64,000 bases of DNA from Vibrio harveyi NBRC 15634 = ATCC 14126 = KCTC 12724 (GTDB taxonomy: Bacteria; Pseudomonadota; Gammaproteobacteria; Enterobacterales; Vibrionaceae). Made by a program: the position numbers and the translations under genes. Numbering within the stretch: position 1 is the stretch's first letter; each line of letters starts with the position of its first letter. Shown in pieces: positions 21,357 through 30,784 of the stretch. The stretch lies in assembly GCF_001591145.1 (NCBI RefSeq), contig NZ_BCUF01000003.1, positions 1 through 64,000 of the forward strand, read 5' to 3'. Under the pieces are notes generated by a model. That model had not been told where the DNA came from. It made no database searches and was given only the letters and a program-made list of their open reading frames with translations.

Positions 21357-21496
21357 TAGGTTGTCCTGAATTATTGTAATTACAGCAAATACTAGCAGGA
21401 CAAAAGGGGAGAATCTGTACTGAGACGGAGGGAAATAGAGGTAAACTTTTTGCGTGATGCTTGCCTCTTTTGCTTTTCAAAAATGCAGATAAAAAG

Positions 21497-21526
21497 AAAG
21501 CCCAGAGTGAACTCTGGGCTTTTTTA
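21497..21526. terminator. Bidirectional terminator
   Basis: AGCCCAGAG and CTCTGGGCT pair around TGAA. There is AAAAAGAAA before and TTTTTT after. On the minus strand it ends the peroxiredoxin transcript. Confidence 0.85.
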
Positions 21527-21631
21527 TGACTTTACTTAGACTGATTGGCGTTTGCGGTTTTTCCGCTATAGCTTTTTGCTTTATATATACATCCAACCAA
21601 CACGCCCGTTGAGCTTGGGCTATGTAGTCTA

Positions 21632-22240
21632 TTACTTGCTTAGGTCGTCTGCGTGCTCAGATAGGAACGCTGCAACACCTTTTGGAGATGCGTCCATACC
21701 TGCTTTACCTTCTTCCCATTGTGCAGGACATACTTCGCCGTGCTTCTGGTGGAAGTTTAGTGCATCAACCATGCGTAGCATTTCGTCGATGTTACGACCT
21801 AGTGGTAGATCGTTAACTACTTGGTGACGTACAAGACCTTCTTCGTCGATTAGGAAAGAACCACGGAAAGCAACGCCTGCTTCTGGGTGCTCTACATCGT
21901 ACGCTTTACAGATTTCGTGTTTAACGTCAGCAACTAGAGGGTATTTAACTTGACCGATACCGCCATCTTCGATAGCAGTGTTACGCCATGCGTTGTGAGA
22001 GAACTGAGAATCGATAGAAACACCGATTACTTCAACACCTTTAGCTTGGAAATCAGCTAGACGGTTGTCGAATGCGATTAGCTCAGATGGGCAAACGAAA
22101 GTGAAATCTAGTGGGTAGAAGAATACTACTGCTTTCTTACCTTTAGTGAATTCTGCAAAGTTGAAGTTTTCAACGATTTCGCCGTTACCTAGAACAGCTG
22201 CTGCAGTAAAGTCAGGGGCTTGACGACCTACTAGTACCAT
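21632..22240 (-). CDS. prx2: Typical 2-Cys peroxiredoxin (AhpC/Prx family)
   Basis: A cytosolic thiol peroxidase of 202 residues that reduces H2O2 and organic hydroperoxides. Peroxidatic C50 is in FTFVCPSEL and resolving C171 in GEVCPAQW. The family's GG-G (EDGGIGQ) and a C-terminal YF-like tail are partly present. The ATG at 22240 is preceded by AGGAGC at optimal spacing; an earlier ATG at 22273 would add 11 residues and lies upstream of that site. It is divergent from oxyR with 200 bases between starts. This matches the prx2-oxyR2 pair described in Vibrio vulnificus, from which the symbol is taken by analogy. Confidence 0.93.
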   Translation of the reverse strand: MVLVGRQAPDFTAAAVLGNGEIVENFNFAEFTKGKKAVVFFYPLDFTFVCPSELIAFDNRLADFQAKGVEVIGVSIDSQFSHNAWRNTAIEDGGIGQVKYPLVADVKHEICKAYDVEHPEAGVAFRGSFLIDEEGLVRHQVVNDLPLGRNIDEMLRMVDALNFHQKHGEVCPAQWEEGKAGMDASPKGVAAFLSEHADDLSK

Positions 22241-22440
22241 TTTTTTGCTCCTAAAAAATTTGGTTTGATCCAAACCTACATTCAGTTATTTAGGTTTGGT
22301 CCTTGTTTGTGCGAGACAAACTATAGTACAGATTGTAGTATTGAAAAAAGCGAAATAAATAGATTGAGTTCATCGAAAAAAGCGATAATAACGAAACTAT
22401 TATCTCGATCACTGGAACAGCAATAGATACAAATAGAATT

Positions 22441-23346
22441 ATGAATAAATGGCCTAGCTTGAAGCAGTTACACTATTTGGTCACTCTGCATGAAACTCGA
22501 CATTTTAGTGATGCTGCTGAGCGTTGTTTTGTCAGTCAATCTACCTTAAGTAAAGGCATCCAAAACCTTGAAGAGTTGATTGGTTGCCCGCTTTATGAAA
22601 AGAAAGATAAAAAAAGCCCATTAGTTTTCACCCAAGCTGGTGAGATGGTGGTGCAACATGGTCGAGAACTGCTCGCTAAAGGGCAAGATCTTGTTGAACT
22701 GGGGCGTCTATGCCAAGGCGATGATATGGAAGGGCAGCTAAAAGTAGGCTGTATTCCGACCATTGCTCCGTTCTTATTGTGCGACCTTGTTCAGGAGGTG
22801 AACTACCGCTTCCCTCAATTAAATCTTCTATTAAGAGAAGACACGACGACTAACTTGCTGCAAGCACTTCGCCACGGTGAGTTGGACGTGTTGATTCTGG
22901 CTCTGCCTGTAGAGATAGAAGGAATGGAAAGCCGAGTAGTGGGACAAGACCCGTTCCGCATGGTGATCAGTGCCAATCAAGCGGATTCCGTTCCTGTGCC
23001 GATCCGTTATGCAGACTTGCCAGATGAATCCGTCTTCTTATTAGAGAAAGAGCACTGCCTTACTGAGCACGCGGTTTCAGCATGTAAGTTGACGGACAAA
23101 GAGAAGATCAACCCATTCACCGCGACCAGTCTTCATACATTGGTGCAAATGGTGGCGAATGGTCTGGGCACCACGTTTATCCCGCAAATGGCGATTGATC
23201 ATGGTTTGCTACACAACCAGAACTTAGTGGTGATCGACCCTCCTGGTCAGCAAGCGTATCGCGATATTGGTTTGGTTTGGCGTCCGAGTTCGTCACGATC
23301 AAACACTTTCAATCAATTGGCAGAAGTCGTCTCTGAACTGCTTTAG
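22441..23346 (+). CDS. oxyR2: OxyR-type peroxide sensor (OxyR2-like)
   Basis: A LysR-type activator of 301 residues. A winged helix is at about 4-62 (HFSDAAERCFVSQSTLSKGIQ), with a redox-sensing regulatory domain at about 95-295. The two sensing cysteines are C206 and C215 (EKEHCLTEHAVSAC), nine residues apart as in E. coli C199/C208. E204 just before C206 corresponds to the residue reported to make V. vulnificus OxyR2 unusually sensitive to peroxide. It lies divergent from the peroxiredoxin gene, its likely target. The intergenic region holds the promoters. The OxyR2 subtype is inferred from residues and context. Confidence 0.9.
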   Translation: MNKWPSLKQLHYLVTLHETRHFSDAAERCFVSQSTLSKGIQNLEELIGCPLYEKKDKKSPLVFTQAGEMVVQHGRELLAKGQDLVELGRLCQGDDMEGQLKVGCIPTIAPFLLCDLVQEVNYRFPQLNLLLREDTTTNLLQALRHGELDVLILALPVEIEGMESRVVGQDPFRMVISANQADSVPVPIRYADLPDESVFLLEKEHCLTEHAVSACKLTDKEKINPFTATSLHTLVQMVANGLGTTFIPQMAIDHGLLHNQNLVVIDPPGQQAYRDIGLVWRPSSSRSNTFNQLAEVVSELL

Positions 23347-23382
23347 CTATTAGTATTAGCCTGCTACTCCCGATCTAATATC

Positions 23383-23412
23383 AAAAAGCGCACTAGAAAT
23401 AGTGCGCTTTTT
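23383..23412 (+). terminator. Terminator of oxyR
   Basis: AAAAAGCGCACTA and TAGTGCGCTTTTT form a 13-bp stem capped by GAAA. The T-run is part of the 3' arm. Confidence 0.85.
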
Positions 23413-23952
23413 AGCATTTTATTCTGTGCGTGAACTTTGACTTGTAAAATTTTACAGATGAACTTTCATGAAGCTTTCATAAAATAGTGAAATTTCACAA
23501 TGTTAATTTTACACAACTGCCTGTGTAACGCGTTTAAGTCGCGTTTAATTTCCTCTTCCTAGCCCTTGTGAATACAAGGATTTTTCTCCTGCCTCACTAT
23601 TCATACGCTTGTTTGAATTCAAAAATAACCTGTAAATTTGATGTAATTTAATTACGTAATAACTTACAAATTAAACTCAAAAATCAAACACTTGTTTGAT
23701 ACCGAATAAAACTTTGAATTTAACGTTTTGTTTACTTGAGGGGTTTCGCTTAAATCTTTGTTGGGTTAGCTTAATTAAAGGCTTGTAAGACTTATGTCTA
23801 GATTGAAAAAGCAATTCAGGTTGCGCAATGTATAGACACAACGAAGCGAAGTGAACACCAAATCGAAGGATGTAATTTGTTGTTCATAACTTACAAATGT
23901 AGCTTTAGGCTGACTGCCCAAGATGGATAAAGCACGTTAAGGATGAATGATT
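23413..23952 (+). promoter_or_regulatory. Long A/T-rich control region upstream of aceB
   Basis: About 540 bases without a gene. Visible elements: direct repeats CGCGTTTAA at 23529-23537 and 23540-23548 (11-base period), palindrome TTTGAATTCAAA (23612-23623), overlapping palindromes GTAATTTAATTAC (23643-23655) and ATTACGTAAT (23651-23660), and an 18-bp palindrome ATCAAACA-CT-TGTTTGAT (23683-23700) that shares the half-site TTGTTTGA with 23609-23616. These look like operators for acetate, fatty-acid or redox regulators, but no specific protein can be named. The aceB ribosome binding site AAGGA is at 23939-23943. Confidence 0.5.
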
Positions 23953-25581
23953 ATGCTTGCTCAGACAGAACAAAAAACACAACAACTAAAGCAAACCCAA
24001 GGCATGCTTGAGGTGAATGGAGTCGTTGCTCCTGAACATCAAGCAATTTTCCCTGTTGAAGCCCAAACCTTTTTATCTCTACTGTGTGAAAAATTTGCCG
24101 GACGTGTTGAACAGTTGCTGGAAGCACGAGAAGAGAAGCAAGCACGCATCGATGCTGGTGAACTGCCAGACTTTCTACCAGAGACACAAGACATTCGTGA
24201 AGGAAGTTGGAAGATCCTTGGAATCCCGCAAGATCTGCAAGATCGCCGAGTGGAGATTACAGGACCGACTGATCGCAAGATGGTGATTAACGCACTGAAT
24301 GCGAATGTAAAAGTGTTCATGGCAGACTTCGAAGATTCGATGTCCCCTGCGTGGAGTAAAGTTCTGGATGGTCAAATCAACCTGCGCGACGCTGTTAATG
24401 GCACTATCAGCTACACCAACCCTGGCAATGGCAAACACTATCAGCTGGCAGAAGACCCAGCGGTGTTGATCTGCCGTGTTCGGGGACTGCATTTAAAAGA
24501 AAAACACGTAACGTGGCACGGTCAGATTATTCCAGGTGCGCTATTCGATTTCGCTCTGTACTTCTACAACAACTATAAAGCGCTACTGAAAAAGGGAAGC
24601 GGTCCTTACTTCTACATCCCGAAACTGCAATCGCATCATGAAGCGAAGTGGTGGAGCGAAGTGTTCCATTTCACCGAAGAGTATTTCGGTTTGGATACAG
24701 GTACCATCAAAGCAACAGTGCTGATTGAAACCTTACCAGCCGTATTCGAAATGGATGAGATTCTGTTCTCTCTGAAAGAGCACATCGTTGGGTTGAACTG
24801 CGGTCGCTGGGATTACATCTTTAGCTACATCAAAACACTGAAAAACCACCCAGATCGCGTACTTCCGGATCGCCAAGTAGTGACGATGGACAAGCCATTC
24901 CTCAACGCTTACTCAAGATTGTTGGTGCGTACCTGTCATAAACGTGGCGCATTTGCGATGGGCGGCATGGCAGCCTTTATTCCGGCTAAAGACCCACAAG
25001 AAAACCAAAAAGTGCTGGATAAGATCCACAACGATAAATCGCTAGAAGCTAACAACGGTCATGACGGCACTTGGGTTGCACACCCAGGTTTGGCAGACAC
25101 CGCAATGGAAGTGTTCAGTGCCACACTGGGGCAGCGCACCAACCAATTGGATGTGAGCCGTTCAGAAGACGCACCAATAACCGCCGCAGAGCTGCTTGAA
25201 CCGTGCGAAGGTGAACGCTCAGAAGAGGGCATGCGCCATAACATCCGCGTTGCGCTGCAATACATCGAAGCTTGGATCTCTGGCAATGGTTGTGTGCCGA
25301 TTTACGGGCTGATGGAAGACGCTGCAACGGCAGAAATCTCCCGTGCTTCTATTTGGCAATGGATTCAACACGGTAAGTCGCTCGACAACGGATTGAAGGT
25401 CACTAAAGAGCTGTTCGAACTCTATCTGAAAGAAGAGATTGAAGTCGTGAAGCAAGAAATTGGTGAGCAGCGTTACCAAGCTGGTCGATTTGAAGAAGCG
25501 GCAGACTTGATGGCAAGGCTCACCACGAGCGATGAACTGACCAACTTTTTAACCATTCCAGGTTATGACTACTTGGATTAA
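23953..25581 (+). CDS. aceB: Malate synthase A
   Basis: It condenses glyoxylate and acetyl-CoA to malate in the glyoxylate shunt. It has 542 residues from the ATG at 23953 (E. coli 533). The family region LKEHIVGLNCGRWDYIFSYI, the earlier FMADFEDSMSPAW and the C-terminal catalytic segment with LMEDAATAEISRASIWQW are present. The ATG at 23953 lies 9 bases after AAGGA; the ATG at 23947 is only 3 bases away and is less likely. It is cytosolic. It is followed by aceA after 167 bases. No aceK is seen in the window. Confidence 0.95.
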   Translation: MLAQTEQKTQQLKQTQGMLEVNGVVAPEHQAIFPVEAQTFLSLLCEKFAGRVEQLLEAREEKQARIDAGELPDFLPETQDIREGSWKILGIPQDLQDRRVEITGPTDRKMVINALNANVKVFMADFEDSMSPAWSKVLDGQINLRDAVNGTISYTNPGNGKHYQLAEDPAVLICRVRGLHLKEKHVTWHGQIIPGALFDFALYFYNNYKALLKKGSGPYFYIPKLQSHHEAKWWSEVFHFTEEYFGLDTGTIKATVLIETLPAVFEMDEILFSLKEHIVGLNCGRWDYIFSYIKTLKNHPDRVLPDRQVVTMDKPFLNAYSRLLVRTCHKRGAFAMGGMAAFIPAKDPQENQKVLDKIHNDKSLEANNGHDGTWVAHPGLADTAMEVFSATLGQRTNQLDVSRSEDAPITAAELLEPCEGERSEEGMRHNIRVALQYIEAWISGNGCVPIYGLMEDAATAEISRASIWQWIQHGKSLDNGLKVTKELFELYLKEEIEVVKQEIGEQRYQAGRFEEAADLMARLTTSDELTNFLTIPGYDYLD

Positions 25582-25606
25582 CCCAAAGACTTAGAACACT
25601 CAACTT

Positions 25607-25663
25607 ATTTAACTAATACATGTTCATTTAACTAATACGTGTTTGTTTAACGACTACGTGAAA
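25607..25663 (+). repeat. Three 19-bp tandem repeats between aceB and aceA
   Basis: ATTTAACTAATACATGTTC, ATTTAACTAATACGTGTTT-like and a diverged third copy (GTTTAACGACTACGTG) follow each other at exactly 19-base intervals. They lie about 90-140 bases upstream of the aceA ATG. Confidence 0.75.
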
Positions 25664-25748
25664 GATTCGAGGCAGATAAGGATGTACTGCCTAAGAACGG
25701 AAAACTCAACGCACATGCACAAGTGCACATTATAAGAGGGATAGACCA

Positions 25749-27062
25749 ATGACTAACTTAACTCGCCGCCAACAAATTGAAGCTCTGGAAAAAGATTGGG
25801 CAACCAACCCACGCTGGAAGAACGTAAAGCGTACTTACACAGCAGAAGAAGTGGTAGAACTGCGTGGCTCTATGGTGCCTGCGAACACAATCGCACAACG
25901 TGGTGCTGACAAACTTTGGTCACTGGTCAACGGTAGTTCAAAGAAAGGCTACGTAAACTGTCTTGGTGCACTAACGGGTGGTCAAGCCGTACAGCAAGCA
26001 AAAGCGGGTATTGAAGCGATTTACCTATCAGGTTGGCAGGTAGCGGCGGACAACAACACCGCTTCGACGATGTACCCAGACCAATCTCTGTACCCAGTAG
26101 ATTCTGTGCCATCGGTAGTAAAACGCATCAACAACTCATTCCGTCGCGCAGACCAAATCCAATGGTCTGCAGGTAAGTCACCAGAAGACGAAGGCGGTAT
26201 TGATTACTTCCTACCAATCGTAGCGGATGCAGAAGCAGGCTTTGGTGGTGTATTGAACGCTTACGAGCTAATGAAATCGATGATCGACGCTGGTGCGGCA
26301 GGTGTTCACTTTGAGGACCAACTGGCATCCGTGAAGAAGTGTGGTCACATGGGCGGTAAAGTACTGGTTCCAACTCAAGAAGCAGTGCAAAAACTGGTAG
26401 CAGCTCGTCTTGCTGCGGACGTTGCTGGCACGACAACACTAGTAATCGCACGTACCGATGCAAACGCAGCAGACCTACTAACATCTGATTGTGACCCATA
26501 TGATAAAGACTTCATCGAAGGTGAGCGTACTCAAGAAGGTTTCTACCGTGTACGTGCAGGTATCGACCAAGCTATCTCTCGTGGTCTAGCTTACGCGCCA
26601 TATGCGGATCTAATCTGGTGTGAGACAGCAACGCCATGTCTAGAAGAAGCACGCAAGTTTGCAGAAGCGATTCATGCAGAGTACCCAGACCAACTGTTGG
26701 CATACAACTGTTCGCCTTCATTCAACTGGGAGAAGAACCTAGACGCTGAAACCATTGCTAAGTTCCAACAAGAGCTGGCTAACATGGGCTACAAGTACCA
26801 GTTCATCACGCTAGCAGGTATCCACAACATGTGGTTCAACATGTTCGAATTGGCACACGCTTACGCTCAAGGTGAAGGCATGCGTCATTACGTTGAGAAA
26901 GTTCAGCGTCCTGAGTTTGAAGCGGCAGAGAAAGGCTACACGTTCGTAGCGCACCAACAAGAGGTTGGTACGGGTTACTTCGATAGAATGACCAACACAA
27001 TCCAAGGTGGTAACTCATCAGTGACAGCACTGACAGGTTCTACTGAAGAAGACCAATTTTAA
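25749..27062 (+). CDS. aceA: Isocitrate lyase
   Basis: It splits isocitrate into succinate and glyoxylate, the first step of the glyoxylate shunt. It has 437 residues (E. coli 434). The catalytic loop KKCGHMGGK contains C198 (E. coli C195), the metal-binding DAEAGFGG is at 160-167, and YNCSPSFNW lies later in the active site. AGAGGGATAG before the ATG is the ribosome binding site. It is cytosolic. It lies downstream of aceB in the same orientation with a strong terminator after it. Confidence 0.97.
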   Translation: MTNLTRRQQIEALEKDWATNPRWKNVKRTYTAEEVVELRGSMVPANTIAQRGADKLWSLVNGSSKKGYVNCLGALTGGQAVQQAKAGIEAIYLSGWQVAADNNTASTMYPDQSLYPVDSVPSVVKRINNSFRRADQIQWSAGKSPEDEGGIDYFLPIVADAEAGFGGVLNAYELMKSMIDAGAAGVHFEDQLASVKKCGHMGGKVLVPTQEAVQKLVAARLAADVAGTTTLVIARTDANAADLLTSDCDPYDKDFIEGERTQEGFYRVRAGIDQAISRGLAYAPYADLIWCETATPCLEEARKFAEAIHAEYPDQLLAYNCSPSFNWEKNLDAETIAKFQQELANMGYKYQFITLAGIHNMWFNMFELAHAYAQGEGMRHYVEKVQRPEFEAAEKGYTFVAHQQEVGTGYFDRMTNTIQGGNSSVTALTGSTEEDQF

Positions 27063-27105
27063 TCATCATAGAGTCGACTATTACTACGTTAGTAATGACA
27101 TCTTT

Positions 27106-27132
27106 GAGCGGCGATTGAGCCGCTCTTTTTTT
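27106..27132 (+). terminator. Terminator of aceA
   Basis: GAGCGGC and GCCGCTC pair around GATTGA and are followed by seven T. Confidence 0.88.
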
Positions 27133-27163
27133 GTCTACGATTCGAGAAAAACGTAGTGGCGTA

Positions 27164-27610
27164 TTAATCCGCTTCGATTTCTTCCGGCTCGGTTTCTTCT
27201 TGCAGCTCTAACAAGTTAATTGCAATAGTCACAAAGTCTGTATCAGTGATGATGCCGACCAAGTGACCTTTATTGACCACTGGCAAACAGCCGACTTTAT
27301 GCTTTTGCATATAGATTGCGCTTTCTTTTAAACCTGCCCTTGGTTCGGCAGTCATGATGTTGGTGTGCATCATTTGGTAAAGCGGAGTATCGAGGGTAAA
27401 AGATTGTTCTGCCTCATCTGGGTGCAAGCAGGATTCTTGTGCGGCAAGAATATCGCGTTGAGTCACCAAGCCTTTTAAGTGTTTATTGGCATCAACAACC
27501 GGAATATGTCGAATATCAAGCGCGTCCATCATACTTTTTGCGTCACGTAATGTGTGCTCACGCAGCAAGGTATGAGGGTTGCGAGTCATCATGTCTTCAA
27601 CCTTGATCAT
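27164..27610 (-). CDS. CBS-domain protein
   Basis: A cytosolic protein of 148 residues made of two CBS motifs (about 1-60 and 78-140), a pair that typically binds adenosine nucleotides to gate another activity. No other domain is present. Landmarks are VEDMMTRNPHTL, DIRHIPVVD and HKVGCLPVV, with a final acidic tail (EETEPEEIEAD). The ATG at 27610 follows GGAGG by 5 bases; an ATG at 27628 lies upstream of that site. It is a single gene, convergent with aceA. Its partner is unknown. Confidence 0.85.
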   Translation of the reverse strand: MIKVEDMMTRNPHTLLREHTLRDAKSMMDALDIRHIPVVDANKHLKGLVTQRDILAAQESCLHPDEAEQSFTLDTPLYQMMHTNIMTAEPRAGLKESAIYMQKHKVGCLPVVNKGHLVGIITDTDFVTIAINLLELQEETEPEEIEAD

Positions 27611-27804
27611 AGAGACCTCCAGCGGCATTGTCCTTCTCTTAAATATAGAGAATATTTTGCTGTATATCTGGGAGCTAACTCGTTTTTCACTAATAAAATA
27701 ATACGATTAGATGGAGATCAATCAGAGGTGAAAATGGACTGGTGTTTTCCATAAATCCAGCTACTCATTTAGGGCGATGTTAGGATGTAAGCGCTATCAT
27801 AAAT

Positions 27805-27840
27805 AACCAAAGCTAAGGCGTTGAAACCTTAGCTTTGGTT
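27805..27840 (-). terminator. Terminator of the 73-aa secreted protein gene
   Basis: AACCAAAGCTAAGG and CCTTAGCTTTGGTT form a perfect 14-bp stem. On the minus strand it is followed by TTATTTAT. Confidence 0.75.
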
Positions 27841-27844
27841 ACTC

Positions 27845-28066
27845 TTAACGTTGCTTGAAATGCACACAGATAAGGCCATACGCTTTCGCATCGACACAGC
27901 GACCAATGTAGTGTTTACCAGGTACGTTCACAGCGCAGTGGCGAGGGACTTGTTTTAAGGCACAAGCTTGTTGCTGAGCTCGAAACAAATCTGTTCTCTC
28001 ATCGCCAAAACTGCTGGCAGAAAACAACAATATTGAAGCACTTAAAGTGGCTAGAAAGATCTTCAT
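27845..28066 (-). CDS. Small secreted protein with four cysteines, 73 aa
   Basis: I do not recognise the family. The first 21 residues form a clear signal peptide (MKIFLATLSASILLFSASSFG). The mature part of about 50 residues has four Cys (ACAL, HCAV, RCVD, ICVH) that could make two disulfides in the periplasm or outside the cell. GAGG lies 5 bases before the ATG, and a strong terminator follows within 5 bases of the stop, so it is very likely expressed. It is a single-gene unit with no obvious partner. Confidence 0.7.
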   Translation of the reverse strand: MKIFLATLSASILLFSASSFGDERTDLFRAQQQACALKQVPRHCAVNVPGKHYIGRCVDAKAYGLICVHFKQR

Positions 28067-28325
28067 ACTTACCTCAATTTATCATCAAAGAGCGTATCGC
28101 TCACTTTCAATATAGTCGCCCTTATCTCTATTGATAAGTTTGTTTTTAATTGGTAGTTGCAGGGGGAAACTCAATGCGAGTCAGTTTGCACTTTTGACTG
28201 ATAAGGTGTGTAGACCGCAGTTAATCCAATGAATTGAATCGCACATTTTTACTTGCTTGATTTTCCAAGATAAGCCTGTGGAAGAAGATACGCTCAGGCT
28301 TACCAGATTGAAGATAACAACCTAA

Positions 28326-29495
28326 ATGAAACGAACAACGTGTAACAAACTCATTGCGCTGACAGTAGCGGCATTCAGCATGCAATCTGCTCAGGCAATT
28401 GTGCTAGGAGATGAGCAAACCGACCCGGTAGATCGCGTGACTTTACGAGCAAGTAACATGGCAGAGTTCCCGTTGTGTGGCGGCACTATGCTGACTGAAC
28501 GATGGGTGTTGACTGCGGCACACTGTGTGGTGATGGGGCAGGGAACCAACGAAGCGAGCTACTATGTGACTCCGCCGGGAGAACTGTCGGTGAATGCCAA
28601 CGTTTATGAACTTAACTCTGCTGGGCTGGATAACTTCTATCCTGTGTCTCACGTTGTGGTTCACCCCGACTACACGCGGATTTCAAAGGCTGAGATTGAC
28701 AGCAATGGCAATGTGAAACCTATCCAAACGGGTTTAGATTCAGACATCGCGTTATTGTATCTCACACGCCCAGTAGCAAATGCACGCTTTGCTGACTTAG
28801 CGAATAAAACTGATATGGAGAATATCGAAGCGCGTCTGGCAGCGGATTGGAACGATAACGACCTGACCAATCAACGTGTCGAAAACGTGCAAGTATTTGG
28901 GTGGGGAACCACTCAGCCGGATGCATCTGAACCTTCCAATACGCTCAAAACTACCATCAGTACATTTTTACCTATCGATAAATGTTATGAGCGTTTAGAA
29001 ATTGGCAGCAGTTTTCCGGGGATCATTGATTCCAGAGAGAACCAAACCAAAATCTGTACACTACCAACGAAAAACCGAGTGTTAGAACCGGATAGCCACA
29101 CTCAGTATGGCAACTCCGCGTGTAAAGGTGATAGTGGTGGTCCGCTGGTGGATGTGGCGACGGGCAAACAGATTGGAATTGTTAGTGGTGCGCCTCTTAT
29201 TCTGCCTACGTGTGGCTCTTTGACGATCCCAAGCTTCTACACCAAAGTGAGCCAATATTACGATTGGGTACAGTCTTACATCACCGCCGGTGACCCACCG
29301 AGCAGTTACATCATTGAGCCGAATTTCATCAAAGAAGCGAATAGTGGAAGTGGTGGTGGGGAAGAGGAGTGCCACGATGGCATTGCGACCAACAATTGTG
29401 ATTTCAGAGGTTCTGAGGACGACGGTGGTAGCCTAGGCGCTTGGCTATTCGGCTTATTGGTTCCACTGGTGTGGGCGCGCCGACGCAAAAGTTAA
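28326..29495 (+). CDS. Trypsin-like serine protease with GlyGly-CTERM anchor
   Basis: A secreted S1 serine protease of 389 residues. The signal peptide is about 1-24. The catalytic triad is H66 (LTAAHC), D140 (SDIALLYL) and S270 (CKGDSGGPL), with paired cysteines around them. After the protease domain (to about 318) comes a Gly/Glu/Asp-rich linker and a C-terminal GGSLGAWLFGLLVPLVWARRRKS-like module of Gly pair, hydrophobic helix and Arg-rich end. This is the GlyGly-CTERM signal processed by rhombosortase in type II secretion-dependent surface proteins of Vibrio (established for the family). It stands alone with a terminator after it. The ribosome binding site is weak. Confidence 0.92.
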   Translation: MKRTTCNKLIALTVAAFSMQSAQAIVLGDEQTDPVDRVTLRASNMAEFPLCGGTMLTERWVLTAAHCVVMGQGTNEASYYVTPPGELSVNANVYELNSAGLDNFYPVSHVVVHPDYTRISKAEIDSNGNVKPIQTGLDSDIALLYLTRPVANARFADLANKTDMENIEARLAADWNDNDLTNQRVENVQVFGWGTTQPDASEPSNTLKTTISTFLPIDKCYERLEIGSSFPGIIDSRENQTKICTLPTKNRVLEPDSHTQYGNSACKGDSGGPLVDVATGKQIGIVSGAPLILPTCGSLTIPSFYTKVSQYYDWVQSYITAGDPPSSYIIEPNFIKEANSGSGGGEEECHDGIATNNCDFRGSEDDGGSLGAWLFGLLVPLVWARRRKS

Positions 29496-29513
29496 ACGAC
29501 TGATAAACATTTT

Positions 29514-29542
29514 AAAAAGCAGCGAACTTCGCTGCTTTTTTT
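29514..29542 (+). terminator. Terminator of the serine protease gene
   Basis: AAAAAGCAGCG and CGCTGCTTTTT pair around AACTT and are followed by further T. Confidence 0.85.
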
Positions 29543-29723
29543 ATGCGCGTCTGTTTTGCGTCTTTCACGTTTTATTACACTCTTGGTGAAAGCTTTTACA
29601 GTCAATCTAGGGGGATTTGCTTGCTATTGCAGCATGTAAACATATACTAGTCTGCTGCGAAAAACTCGTCGCAATTTTATCGTCGTCTTTGACGTGATTT
29701 GACCAATAGATAAGACAAGTAAC

Positions 29724-30776
29724 ATGCAAGTATCAGATTTCCATTTCGACCTTCCAGATGAACTCATCGCTCGCTACCCTCAACCAGAGCGTACCGCTAG
29801 CCGACTGCTGCAAATGGACGGCAATACTGGTGAACTTATTGATGGCACGTTTACCGATGTGCTGGAGCAGGTTCAAGCCGGTGACCTAGTGGTTTTCAAC
29901 AATACTCGCGTTATTCCTGCGCGTTTGTTTGGTCGTAAAGAATCAGGCGGTAAGCTAGAAGTGTTAGTGGAGCGCATGCTCGACGAGAAAAGCATTCTGG
30001 CGCACGTTCGCTGTTCGAAATCGCCAAAACCAGGTACAACGATCTTTGTTGGTGAAAACGATGAATACTCAGCACAAATGGTCGCTCGTCATGATGCACT
30101 GTTTGAACTGAAATTTAATTCTGATAACACGGTACTAGAGATTCTGGAAGAAATTGGTCACATGCCACTTCCTCCATACATCGACCGTCCAGATGAAGAC
30201 GCGGATAAAGAGCGTTACCAAACGGTTTATAACCAAAAGCCTGGTGCGGTTGCTGCGCCAACGGCGGGTCTTCACTTTGATGATGTTCTGCTTGAAAAAA
30301 TCAAAGCGAAAGGCGCTGAGCTAGCATACGTTACTTTGCATGTGGGAGCGGGTACGTTCCAGCCAGTTAAAGTGGATGACATTAATGATCACCACATGCA
30401 CGCAGAATACGTTGAAGTACCACAAGACGTAGTGGATGCGATTAACGCAACTAAGGCGCGCGGTGGTCGCATCATCGCTGTAGGTACAACGTCTGTTCGC
30501 TCACTAGAAAGTGCAGCGCAAGACGCGCTTAAGAAAGGCACAGAACTGGTTCCATTCTTTGGCGATACTGAAATCTTTATCTACCCTGGTTACGAGTACC
30601 AGCTGGTGGATTGCTTGATCACCAACTTCCACTTACCTGAATCAACCCTGATCATGTTGGTAAGTGCGTTTGCAGGTTACGAGAACACCATGAATGCTTA
30701 CAAGCACGCGGTGGAAAACAAATACCGTTTCTTCTCGTACGGTGATTCAATGTTTATTAAAAAGAAGACCGCATAA
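29724..30776 (+). CDS. queA: S-adenosylmethionine:tRNA ribosyltransferase-isomerase QueA
   Basis: It transfers the ribosyl part of SAM to preQ1-modified tRNA, giving epoxyqueuosine at position 34. It has 350 residues (E. coli 356). Characteristic segments are [14 protein letters not shown] at the start, [27 protein letters not shown] and [23 protein letters not shown] precedes the ATG. It is cytosolic. It is followed by tgt, the preceding enzyme of the pathway, after a 207-base gap with an inverted repeat, so the two are not tightly coupled. Confidence 0.97.
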   Translation: MQVSDFHFDLPDELIARYPQPERTASRLLQMDGNTGELIDGTFTDVLEQVQAGDLVVFNNTRVIPARLFGRKESGGKLEVLVERMLDEKSILAHVRCSKSPKPGTTIFVGENDEYSAQMVARHDALFELKFNSDNTVLEILEEIGHMPLPPYIDRPDEDADKERYQTVYNQKPGAVAAPTAGLHFDDVLLEKIKAKGAELAYVTLHVGAGTFQPVKVDDINDHHMHAEYVEVPQDVVDAINATKARGGRIIAVGTTSVRSLESAAQDALKKGTELVPFFGDTEIFIYPGYEYQLVDCLITNFHLPESTLIMLVSAFAGYENTMNAYKHAVENKYRFFSYGDSMFIKKKTA

Positions 30777-30784
30777 TGTTTTGA

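Noticed and set aside
23347..23952. Small RNA gene or riboswitch before aceB
   Set aside because: Palindromes are present but no known riboswitch core and no separate terminator were seen between oxyR's terminator and aceB.
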